In this document: positions 4,475 through 11,056 of the stretch, one piece after another
Layout: each line of letters starts with the position of its first letter
Position numbering within the stretch: the stretch's first letter is position 1
Program-made: the position numbers and the translations under genes
Notes under the pieces: model-generated
The model's database searches: none
What the model was told of the DNA's origin: nothing
Seen by the model: only the letters and a program-made list of their open reading frames with translations
Assembly (NCBI GenBank): GCA_036830905.1
Contig: DAISNS010000067.1
Coordinates: 1 to 11,056 of the forward strand
Source: Thermocaproicibacter sp002397355
GTDB taxonomy: Bacteria > Bacillota > Clostridia > Oscillospirales > Acutalibacteraceae
Direction of reading: 5' to 3'
DNA length: 11,056 bases

Positions 4475-6322
4475 GTGGCGCGGCGGAACGGAACCCGGGA
4501 ACCTTCGAGCCGGTTCCAAAAAAAATCCGTCTCAGTGCGTTCCATATTGATTTTGATGGTGGCGGTCGTCCTGATCGCCGCGGGCTTCATGCTCCTTTTT
4601 ATCCAAAGCAATATGAAACGCTCCGAAAGGGAAATCGAAAGCCTCTACAGCAGGGACGCGGACGCCTATATCACCGAGGTGAACAAAAAGCTCGACGGCT
4701 ATTTCACGGCTTTAAACATGATCGGGCTGAATCAGTCCATCCGGCAGAATATCTTCCGGACCGACGTGACGCGCTCACAGATGGTCGAGCTCAGCGCGGA
4801 CCTGAGCAAGCGCATCGACGAGATGACGTTTTTCCTCTACGGCAACGGCGAGATCCGCCAGCAGAACCTGTACACCTTTCTTCCCGCCGACGGCCATTAT
4901 TTTGCCGGCATCCAGGACGCCCCCAAGCAGCCGTGGTACTGGAAAGTCCAGCAAAAATCCCCGTGCTGGTGCTACGTTTACTCCAATGTGACGGGGTCCG
5001 AACTGCTGACCATCGCTTCCAAGATCAACGCTTTCGGCTCCAACAGCCCCAACCTCTCCGAAAACTGCTATCAGGCCGTCACGGTGGATACCTCCGTCCT
5101 GTTCTCGCCGAGGGACTCCCGGTTCCCGGAGGAAAACACCGCGGTGTTCCTTTTTGACGACGACAGCGGGCGGCTGATCTACGCTTCCAATCCGGGCCTC
5201 AGAGACAAAACCGCCGGGTTGTACCTCCGGAAAAGGGACGACCCGGCCGACAGCGCACCGGGCAGGATCGACGGCGGCGCCGGGCAGGGGGAAGACGGGA
5301 AAAATTTCTCCGTGCTTTCGCGCCCTCTCGCCAGCCTCAACGCCACGGTGCTGTTTCTGTACAAACCGATCTCATCCATCTCCGGCGGGTCCGGCGGCGA
5401 ATGGATCTTCCTCCAGATCACCGGGGAAATCCTCGTGGCTTTCCTGCTCATCCTTCTCTCTTTTTACAGCATCTTTTCAAAGCGGTTCAACAATCTCATC
5501 AAAAGGATGGACAATTTCGACGAGCGCGATTTTTCCCCGGCGGAGAAGATCAGCGGAAACGACGAGATCTCCCGGATCGAACGGCACCTGGTCAGCATGC
5601 AGGAGCGCATCCACACCCTGATCCGGGAAGAATACGCCTCCGAGCTGGAAAAGATCAAGTCTCAGAACGAAGCCCTGATTTCCTGCATCAACCCGCATTT
5701 TCTCTACAACACGCTGAACTCCATCTCCGCCATGGCGACCATGGAGGGGGCGAACAACGTCGTCGACATGGTGGAGTCTCTCAGTTCCATGTTCCGTTAC
5801 TCTTCCGATACGGCCCGGTACTTCGTACCGATACGGCAGGAGATCCGGAACATTTACGACTATCTTCATATCCAGAGCGTCCGGTACGGCAATTCGTTCC
5901 AATACCGCGTGGAGATAGAAAGCGCCCTTCAGGAGCAGCTGGTCCCCAAGCAGATCCTGCAACCGGTCGTGGAGAACGTCTTCAAGCACGCGTTCCACCC
6001 GCTCCCCCGCCCCGGCGAGCTTCTGATCTCCGCGAAAGAAGAGGGCGGCTTCCTCATCCTTACCGTCCGCGACAACGGCTCCGGCATCCCGGCGGAAACC
6101 CTGCGGGAACTGAACCGCTCGTTCCGGGGAGCGCCGGAGGACCGGAAGGAAAACACCTCTTCGGAAATCGGGCTCTGGAACGTGAATCGGCGCATCAGGC
6201 TGATCTACGGCGACGATTGCGGCCTTTTCCTGGACAGCAGGGACGGGGAGTACACCCTTGTGGAAATCCGCGTCCTCCGGGAACCTCCGCGGCGATTTTT
6301 GAGGAGCCGGCAAGCTCCATAG
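4475..6322 (+). CDS. YesM-type sensor histidine kinase (LytS/YesM family, two-component system)
   Basis: A 615-residue membrane sensor from GTG 4475 (646 if ATG 4382 is used). The first membrane helix spans about residues 23-45 and the second about 310-334. The 260-residue region between is extracellular, resembles a Cache-type sensor, and should detect a saccharide or the loaded binding protein. A HAMP-like linker with a coiled coil runs from about 335 to 400. The His-kinase box CINPHFLYNTLNSI places the phospho-acceptor at H408. The ATP-binding half shows QPVVENVFKHAF (N box, N501), DNGSGIP (533-539) and IGLWNVNRRIRLIYG (565-579). This H-box and the missing F-box region are characteristic of the LytS/YesM class. 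Its partner regulator begins 36 bases downstream. Family and role are firm; the ligand is unknown. In related loci the pair activates the adjacent importer. Confidence 0.93.
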   Translation: MARRNGTREPSSRFQKKSVSVRSILILMVAVVLIAAGFMLLFIQSNMKRSEREIESLYSRDADAYITEVNKKLDGYFTALNMIGLNQSIRQNIFRTDVTRSQMVELSADLSKRIDEMTFFLYGNGEIRQQNLYTFLPADGHYFAGIQDAPKQPWYWKVQQKSPCWCYVYSNVTGSELLTIASKINAFGSNSPNLSENCYQAVTVDTSVLFSPRDSRFPEENTAVFLFDDDSGRLIYASNPGLRDKTAGLYLRKRDDPADSAPGRIDGGAGQGEDGKNFSVLSRPLASLNATVLFLYKPISSISGGSGGEWIFLQITGEILVAFLLILLSFYSIFSKRFNNLIKRMDNFDERDFSPAEKISGNDEISRIERHLVSMQERIHTLIREEYASELEKIKSQNEALISCINPHFLYNTLNSISAMATMEGANNVVDMVESLSSMFRYSSDTARYFVPIRQEIRNIYDYLHIQSVRYGNSFQYRVEIESALQEQLVPKQILQPVVENVFKHAFHPLPRPGELLISAKEEGGFLILTVRDNGSGIPAETLRELNRSFRGAPEDRKENTSSEIGLWNVNRRIRLIYGDDCGLFLDSRDGEYTLVEIRVLREPPRRFLRSRQAP

Positions 6323-6358
6323 CGGCTCAATAAAAATGATCGACCGGAGGCTGCAGGT

Positions 6359-7975
6359 ATGCAAAAAATTCTGATCGTGGACGATGAAAAGTTAGCGCGC
6401 TCCGATATTCTTTACAAAGTCAGCCGCAGCGGGTTTCAGTTCGAGTGGATCATGGAGGCTTCCAGCACGGAGGAATCCCTGGAGATCATCCGCGAGAACC
6501 CGCCGGACATCCTCCTGACGGACATCGTCATGGCCGGCGAGAGCGGCATCAACCTGATCCGGAAAGCAAACAAGATTTGTCCGCGGATGGTCTCCATCAT
6601 CATCTGCGGGTACGCCGATTTCAGCTTTGCCCAGGAAGCCATCTCGCTGAACGTCGTGGCTTACCTGCTCAAGCCCGTGCGCGAGACGGAGCTTTCGGAA
6701 GCGCTTTCCAAAGCGATCGTCGAGACTCTGCGCCGGAAGAACATGCTGCACCTGACCATACGAAACGACATCCTGGAAGAAAAAATCAGCAGCAAAACGC
6801 TCCAGGAAAATCTGTATTCCTTCCTGAACGGGGCGAAGGTCAAGCCCGATTTCTCCGTGGCGCCCCTGTTCCCGGCGAACGCGGGGTATTTTCAGGTGGG
6901 CATCCTCCGCGTGAACCTGCGGGAAATGCGGCAGGAGCAGCCGGGGGCCTTCAGCGAATCGGACAACCGGCTGCTCCTTTACGGGATCCAGAATATCATC
7001 GGCGAGATGACGGGGGAATGGTTCCTTCCGCTGAACCAGTTCAGCACGCCCGGCCACCTGACCATCATCGGGACGGCGGAGGCGGGGGAAAAAGAACCGG
7101 CGGCGGGGAAGCTCCGGCGCATGTTTCTTCAGATCCACGACGTGGTAAGCCGCAAGCTGGGGGTTTCCCTCTGCATCGGCGTCTCGCTGCCGGAGCCCAG
7201 GCTGACGAGTGCCCAGATCGTGCAGGCGCGGCAGGCTCTTGACCTCCGCCTCTGCAGGGAGACGCGCCCCGAAGGGAAGGTCTTTTTCTACGAGGATTAT
7301 ATCCAGGAATCCGTCCTCTCGCTGGAAGACCTGAGGCTTTACCAGAAATTCCTGGAAAACGGCGACCTGAACAAGGCCCTGGGGATCATCCCCGTCATCC
7401 TCGATTCTCCGGGCAGGAACCACGACCTCTGCATCCGCATGGCATATGTGGAGATGATCTGCGTGCTTGCGCGGACCTGCTTCTGCAAGGGCGTCAGCAT
7501 CTTTTCCTTTTTAGGCTCCGAGTGCATCAGCGGAAGCATCGTGGACCGCTTTGAGACGATGCAGGAGCTGGTCGAAAACCTCCGCAGCGTCGTGCGGACC
7601 GCGCTGAAGCAGTGGGTTGGGAGCTCGGCAGGCATCGACTCCGTCCTGCAGAACGTCAAAGGGACCATCGAAGCGGATTTCGGCGACAGCGGCCTCTGCA
7701 CGAACGCCCTTTCGGAGCGATTCTGCATCTCCTCCGGCTACCTGTCCGCCGCGTACAAAAAGGCTTTCGGCATCCCGATCTCGAAGTACATCATCTCGCT
7801 GCGGATGAAGCACGCCGCGAAGCTGCTCCGGTCCACGCGGCTTCCCGTCGCAAACATCGCCGAGAGCTGCGGCTTCAACAACCTCAGCTATTTCATGCGG
7901 ACCTTTAAAAAATACTACGGAAAGACGCCGACGGAGTACCGGAACCAGCCGGAAGCGAAACCCGCCGGGGACTGA
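6359..7975 (+). CDS. YesN-type response regulator with AraC-type DNA-binding domain
   Basis: A 538-residue cytoplasmic regulator. The receiver domain (1-120) has the acidic pair D8/D9, the phosphorylation site D55 (LLTDIVMAG) and K105 (LLKPV). The conserved Ser/Thr before the Gly-Tyr turn is a cysteine (C83, IICGYADF). A central region of about 165-315 resembles the degenerate GGDEF-like domain of this family (LCIGVSL, FFYEDY). The C-terminal AraC double helix-turn-helix lies at about 442-527, with LSERFCISSGYLSAAYKKAFG and IAESCGFNNLSYFMRTFKKYYG, ending in KTPTEYR. The ATG at 6359 has GGAGG (6346-6350) 8 bases upstream. It is co-transcribed with the kinase and followed by a strong terminator. 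It should receive phosphate from H408 of the kinase and activate the downstream importer operon. The target is inferred from context; the family is certain. Confidence 0.95.
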   Translation: MQKILIVDDEKLARSDILYKVSRSGFQFEWIMEASSTEESLEIIRENPPDILLTDIVMAGESGINLIRKANKICPRMVSIIICGYADFSFAQEAISLNVVAYLLKPVRETELSEALSKAIVETLRRKNMLHLTIRNDILEEKISSKTLQENLYSFLNGAKVKPDFSVAPLFPANAGYFQVGILRVNLREMRQEQPGAFSESDNRLLLYGIQNIIGEMTGEWFLPLNQFSTPGHLTIIGTAEAGEKEPAAGKLRRMFLQIHDVVSRKLGVSLCIGVSLPEPRLTSAQIVQARQALDLRLCRETRPEGKVFFYEDYIQESVLSLEDLRLYQKFLENGDLNKALGIIPVILDSPGRNHDLCIRMAYVEMICVLARTCFCKGVSIFSFLGSECISGSIVDRFETMQELVENLRSVVRTALKQWVGSSAGIDSVLQNVKGTIEADFGDSGLCTNALSERFCISSGYLSAAYKKAFGIPISKYIISLRMKHAAKLLRSTRLPVANIAESCGFNNLSYFMRTFKKYYGKTPTEYRNQPEAKPAGD

Positions 7976-8001
7976 CGGTCCCCGGATTGCCCCGCCCACG
8001 G

Positions 8002-8030
8002 AACGCCCAGCGAAAGCCGGGCGTTTTTTT
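8002..8030 (+). terminator. Strong intrinsic terminator of the two-component operon
   Basis: AACGCCC (8002-8008) pairs perfectly with GGGCGTT (8019-8025), with an inner GC/GC pair closing a GAAA tetraloop (8012-8015) across an A/C mismatch. The stem runs directly into seven consecutive T (8024-8030). It starts 26 bases after the response-regulator stop and separates the signalling genes from the importer operon. Confidence 0.92.
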
Positions 8031-8191
8031 GTTGGGCAAAACCGTTGAGAAGCGCGGCGGACTATTTCAAAGACATGAAAAAAGTGCATATCGCTCATGA
8101 AAATAATGGATATAATGCCGAAGCAAAAAACGGTATGATAAAAATACGGTTGAAACACGCCGAACAAACGAACAGAAAGGTGACATTCCGA
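8031..8191 (+). promoter_or_regulatory. Promoter and leader region of the importer operon
   Basis: This is the gap between the terminator and the first permease. It contains TATAAT at 8111-8116 with only a poor -35 upstream (around CATATC, 8087-8092), the pattern expected of an activator-dependent promoter. A direct repeat ACGGT at 8130-8134 and 8146-8150 sits 16 bases apart in the leader. A response regulator with an AraC-type domain encoded immediately upstream would be the natural activator. The in-frame TTG at 8045 is rejected as the permease start. Confidence 0.4.
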
Positions 8192-9151
8192 ATGAGCAAG
8201 GCAAGTGCCCTGGAGTACGCGGACCGCTCCGAAAAAAGCAGGAGGAGAAAATCCCTGCGAAAGCAGATCGCGATGCACAAATGGCTTTATCTTTTCATCG
8301 CGCCCTGCATCGTATGGCTGCTTGTCTTTTGCTACTACCCCATGTACGGCGCCACCCTGGCGTTCAAGGACTACGATTACGGCCTGGGGATCACGGGCAG
8401 CCCATGGGTTGGATGGGCGCATTTCCAGGAATTTTTCTCCTCGCCGGATTTCTGGATCGTCACGAAAAACACGCTCATCATCAGCGGCCTGAAAATCCTG
8501 TTCGGCTTCCCGGCGCCGATCATCCTGGCGCTTCTGCTGAACGAGGTGCGGAACCGCAGGTTCAAGCGCGTGGTGCAGACGGTGAGCTACCTGCCGAATT
8601 TCGTTTCCTGGGTTGTCGTCGTCACTCTGATGACCATCATCTTCTCCCCGTACGGGGGCATCGTAAACACCATCCGCAAGGCGAACGGCCTGGAATCCAT
8701 TTTCTACATGGGGCAGAAGGGATCTTTTTACCCCATCACGATCCTTTCCGACATCTGGAAAAACGCCGGATGGAACTCCATCATCTATCTTTCCGCCCTT
8801 TCCGGGATCGACTCGCAGCTGTACGAATCGGCGCTGCTCGACGGGGCCGGAAAATGGCAGTGCACCTGGCACGTGACGCTTCCGGGAATCCGGGAAACCA
8901 TCGGGATCATGTTCATCTTCGCCGTAGGGGGGATTCTGAACGCCGGATTCGACCAGATTCTCCTGCTGCAGCAGCCGGCCAATATGGAAATCTCCGAGAT
9001 CCTCGATACATACGTCCTGAAAACCGGCCTGAATTACGGGCGGTTTGAATACGCCACCGCGATCGGGCTTTTCAAATCCCTGTTTTCGCTTTTCATGATG
9101 GTGGCCGCAAACAAATTCACAAAAAGATATATGGAAGTCGGCATCTGGTAA
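8192..9151 (+). CDS. ABC sugar transporter permease, LplB-type (first permease)
   Basis: A 319-residue integral membrane subunit of a carbohydrate importer (CUT1 type, LplB-like). A basic N-terminal tail (residues 1-30) precedes about six membrane helices, the first at about 31-48 (WLYLFIAPCIVWLLVF). The cytoplasmic EAA loop that docks the ATPase lies at about 211-231, with ESALLDGAG, then HVTLPGI. The frame is open back to a TTG at 8045, but the ATG at 8192 is chosen because it has AAAGGTGA (8176-8183) at the right distance and gives the family's normal length. The stop at 9149-9151 abuts the ribosome site of the second permease, so the two are translationally linked. It forms the heterodimeric channel with the 9167-10057 product. 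Family is firm; substrate is unknown. Confidence 0.95.
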   Translation: MSKASALEYADRSEKSRRRKSLRKQIAMHKWLYLFIAPCIVWLLVFCYYPMYGATLAFKDYDYGLGITGSPWVGWAHFQEFFSSPDFWIVTKNTLIISGLKILFGFPAPIILALLLNEVRNRRFKRVVQTVSYLPNFVSWVVVVTLMTIIFSPYGGIVNTIRKANGLESIFYMGQKGSFYPITILSDIWKNAGWNSIIYLSALSGIDSQLYESALLDGAGKWQCTWHVTLPGIRETIGIMFIFAVGGILNAGFDQILLLQQPANMEISEILDTYVLKTGLNYGRFEYATAIGLFKSLFSLFMMVAANKFTKRYMEVGIW

Positions 9152-9166
9152 GGAGGTATCCGTTTC

Positions 9167-10057
9167 GTGTTTTTCAAACAGACAAAAGGGCAGAAAGCCT
9201 TTCAGGTATTCAACTATTGTTTGCTCGGGCTGTTCGGCTTCGCCACGTTCTACCCGTTCTGGTACGTCCTGATCGCCTCGCTGAACACGGGCCGGGATTT
9301 CGCCAGAGGCGGCGTCTACCTGTTCCCCCGCGAATTCACATGGGAAAACTACGCTCTCGCCTTCAACGACAGCCGCATTTTCGCCTCGCTGTCGATCTCC
9401 GTGTTCAAAACGATCATCGGCGTCGTCACAGGCGTCTTCTTCACCATGCTGATGGCCTACGCGCTCTCGGTCAAGACGCTGCCCGGCCGCAACTTTTTCA
9501 CGTTTTTCTGGTATTTTACGACGGTCTTCGGCGGCGGCATGATCCCGTACTACATGCTTCTGCGGGACCTTGGCCTGACGAAAAGCTTCTGGCTCTATAT
9601 CACGCCGGCCGTCTACAACTTTTTCAACTTCCTCCTGATGCGGACTTACTTCAACAATATCCCCAACGAGCTGCGGGAATCCGCGGAACTGGACGGGGCG
9701 AACGACTTTTCGATCCTGTTCCGGATCTACCTGCCCCTCTCCATGCCGGTGATCGCCACGATCGCCCTGTTCGTCGGCGTCGGCCAGTGGAACGACTGGT
9801 TCACGGGCGCGTACTATCAGAGCAACCAGGACCTGATCCCGGCGGCGACTCTTCTGCAGAAGCTTCTGAACGAGGCGACGGCCTCTTCAAATGTGAAGGT
9901 CGGGCAGGAAAGCTCGGCCCTCGTCATGCAGAGCTACACGTCCCAGTCCCTGCAGATGGCGTTCGTCATGATCCTCACCATGCCGATCGTCGTAGTCTAT
10001 CCGTTCCTCCAGAAATATTATGTGAGAGGCGTCATGATCGGCGCGGTGAAAGGCTGA
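9167..10057 (+). CDS. ABC sugar transporter permease, LplC-type (second permease)
   Basis: A 296-residue membrane subunit that partners the upstream permease. It has about six membrane helices, the first at about 13-37 (FNYCLLGLFGFATFYPFW). The EAA loop lies at about 171-191, with ESAELDGAND followed by IYLPLSMP. The C-terminus ends KYYVRGVMIGAVKG, the closing motif of LplC/YtcP-like permeases. The GTG at 9167 is used because AGGAGG (9151-9156) lies 10 bases upstream. The hydrophilic stretch at about 217-262, before the last helix, is typical of this subgroup. The nucleotide-binding subunit is not encoded in this window, as is usual for importers that share an MsmX-like ATPase. A binding-protein gene follows after two intercistronic hairpins. 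Confidence 0.95.
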   Translation: MFFKQTKGQKAFQVFNYCLLGLFGFATFYPFWYVLIASLNTGRDFARGGVYLFPREFTWENYALAFNDSRIFASLSISVFKTIIGVVTGVFFTMLMAYALSVKTLPGRNFFTFFWYFTTVFGGGMIPYYMLLRDLGLTKSFWLYITPAVYNFFNFLLMRTYFNNIPNELRESAELDGANDFSILFRIYLPLSMPVIATIALFVGVGQWNDWFTGAYYQSNQDLIPAATLLQKLLNEATASSNVKVGQESSALVMQSYTSQSLQMAFVMILTMPIVVVYPFLQKYYVRGVMIGAVKG

Positions 10058-10060
10058 TTG

Positions 10061-10085
10061 CCGCAGGCGGTCTTTCCGTTTGCGG
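10061..10085 (+). repeat. Intercistronic hairpin between permease and binding-protein genes
   Basis: CCGCAGGCGG (10061-10070) pairs along 10 positions with CCGTTTGCGG (10076-10085), using two G-U pairs, around a TCTTT loop. It begins 3 bases after the permease stop. No T-run follows, so it is not a terminator. A stem here would block 3' exonucleases and allow the permease and binding-protein parts of the transcript to decay differently. Confidence 0.55.
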
Positions 10086-10156
10086 ATCAGGCTGGAACCG
10101 GAACCCGGCGACAAAGCGCCTCCCCGGCCTCTGCGCGCTGAAAGCCGCTTCCGATT

Positions 10157-10178
10157 CCCGCTTTTCTTGAAAGCCGGG
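10157..10178 (+). repeat. Second intercistronic hairpin upstream of the binding-protein gene
   Basis: CCCG (10157-10160) and CTTT (10161-10164) pair with AAAG (10170-10173) and CGGG (10175-10178), leaving one bulged C and a TCTTG loop. It ends 21 bases before the AAAGGAAG ribosome site (10200-10207) and leaves it accessible. It may stabilise a processed 5' end of the binding-protein message. Confidence 0.4.
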
Positions 10179-10215
10179 AGATAACCCGATTCAATTTTGA
10201 AAGGAAGATGCAGCC

Positions 10216-11056
10216 ATGAAAAAGCAAGTCCTCTGTTTTCTGCTCGCGGCGGCGCTGACCGTCTCCGCGGGATGCGGCACCGGCGGTGGAAGCACGGAAA
10301 GCGGCACGGCGGGCAAAACCACGTCCGGCGCTTCCGAGGCTTCGTCCGAGTCCGGTCCCCAAAAATACAACGACGTCAAGCTGAAGATGCTTGTCTGCTG
10401 GAACGGCGGATATAAAACGCCAAAGGACCAGTACAACAACGAGGTGGCCAAGAAGATCCGCGAAAAGACCGGCGTCACGGTGACATACGAGGGCATCATG
10501 ATGGCGGAGAATGAAAAGCTCAACCTTCTTTTCGCTTCCGGTGACATGCCGGACATGGTGAACGCCCCGTACTGGGGCGGCACGGACGGGTGCACCCAGA
10601 TCATCAAGAAAGCGGCCGCGCAGGGCCGCCTTCTCCCGATTGAAAAGCTGGCGCCGCAGTACCCCAATCTGAAAAACGCCTACGATGTCGGCATCGTGTC
10701 GCAGTCGTATCTGGACAACGATCTGGACGATCCGAACTTCAAAGGCCACCGGTATGTCCTCCCGCAGGAGACGCCCGGCGACGAGGCGGACATCACCAAC
10801 TGGGCGTACGGCGTATTCGTGCGCGGCGACGTCCCGAAGGCCCTGAACGTCGACCCGACCTCCATCAAGACCTCGGACCAGCTCTATGATTTCATGGTCA
10901 AAGCAAGGGACCACAAGTTCAAGGACGTGAACGGGAACGACTGCATCGTCGCCACCACCTACCACAGCGGATGGGATTACGGCGGGTATGCGCAGAGCTT
11001 TAACGCGAAGCAGCTCACCGACTACGTAAAGCTGCCGGACGGTTCCTATACCTACG
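10216..11056 (+). CDS. Extracellular solute-binding lipoprotein, LplA-type (partial, runs off the right edge)
   Basis: The first 280 residues of a sugar-binding protein. The signal peptide is residues 1-19 (MKKQVLCFLLAAALTVSAG), and C20 is the lipid-modified cysteine of the lipobox SAGC. Serine at position -3 is tolerated, though leucine is more usual. A low-complexity Gly/Ser/Thr linker (about 21-50) tethers the domain to the membrane. The mature domain starts with DVKLKMLVCWNGG and contains EKTGVTVTYEG and LLFASGDMPDMVN (104-116), the pattern of large family 1 binding proteins (typically about 500-560 residues). The ATG at 10216 has AAAGGAAG (10200-10207) upstream. It captures the substrate for the two upstream permeases and may also inform the sensor kinase. 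The frame is open to the last base, so the C-terminal half lies outside the window. Confidence 0.93.
   Translation, partial: MKKQVLCFLLAAALTVSAGCGTGGGSTESGTAGKTTSGASEASSESGPQKYNDVKLKMLVCWNGGYKTPKDQYNNEVAKKIREKTGVTVTYEGIMMAENEKLNLLFASGDMPDMVNAPYWGGTDGCTQIIKKAAAQGRLLPIEKLAPQYPNLKNAYDVGIVSQSYLDNDLDDPNFKGHRYVLPQETPGDEADITNWAYGVFVRGDVPKALNVDPTSIKTSDQLYDFMVKARDHKFKDVNGNDCIVATTYHSGWDYGGYAQSFNAKQLTDYVKLPDGSYTY

Noticed and set aside
6303..6328. Competing short stems GGAGC/GCTCC and GAGCCG/CGGCTC around the kinase stop codon
   Set aside because: Stems of 5-6 bp are common by chance in such GC-rich DNA, and the downstream ribosome site at 6346-6350 is not involved.
7511..8872. Antisense open frame of 453 codons across the response regulator end and first permease
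   Set aside because: It runs through the strong terminator and promoter region and has a low-complexity translation, so it is a compositional shadow.
10087..10965. Antisense open frame of 292 codons opposite the binding protein
   Set aside because: The + strand frame has a signal peptide, lipobox and family motifs; the antisense product has none.
1..11056. CRISPR arrays, tRNA or rRNA genes, insertion sequences, phage or toxin-antitoxin genes
   Set aside because: Looked for and not seen: no regularly spaced repeats, no tRNA-like cloverleaf, no transposase or integrase motifs on either strand.

Overview
The window looks like part of a carbohydrate-uptake and carbohydrate-modification locus from a GC-rich Gram-positive anaerobe, probably a gut clostridium of the Oscillospirales/Christensenellales type or a Paenibacillus-like Firmicute. 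This placement is an inference. It rests on strong AGGAGG-type ribosome binding sites, strong G/C preference at third codon positions, a YesM/YesN-type two-component system, an LplB/LplC/LplA-type ABC sugar importer with a lipoprotein binding component, and Gfo/Idh/MocA oxidoreductases next to a sugar phosphate isomerase/epimerase-like TIM barrel. All supported genes lie on the + strand.

Region 1 (1-4062) is the distal part of an operon that enters from the left. It holds the last codons of a gene that resembles a Gfo/Idh/MocA C-terminus (2-76), then an AraC-family one-component regulator (100-996), a canonical Gfo/Idh/MocA dehydrogenase (1073-2125), a short divergent oxidoreductase-like protein (2152-2982) and an isomerase/epimerase-like TIM barrel (3055-3915). 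A long stem-loop at 4020-4062 probably ends the operon. Together the enzymes suggest oxidation, isomerisation or elimination chemistry on a sugar, cyclitol or glycoside.

Region 2 (4063-8030) begins with a roughly 400-base non-coding stretch that holds three separate inverted repeats and an excellent sigma-70-type promoter (TTGACA, 17 bases, TATATT at 4257-4285). One repeat is a 15-bp stem that buries a Shine-Dalgarno sequence. A sensor kinase (4475-6322, alternative start 4382) and its response regulator (6359-7975) follow, closed by a strong intrinsic terminator (8002-8030).

Region 3 (8031-11056) is an importer operon: two permeases (8192-9151 and 9167-10057), an intercistronic region with two hairpins, and a lipoprotein solute-binding protein that runs off the right edge (10216 onward). 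No ATPase is encoded here, which fits importers of this family that borrow a shared MsmX-like ATPase.

The simplest model is that the kinase/regulator pair senses an extracellular saccharide and switches on the importer, while the AraC protein controls the catabolic operon in response to an intracellular ligand. The substrate cannot be named from sequence alone. The most notable signals are the structured leader of the kinase operon, the short oxidoreductase that lacks the glycine-rich nucleotide-binding motif, and the oxidoreductase/TIM-barrel combination, which resembles keto-glycoside chemistry.
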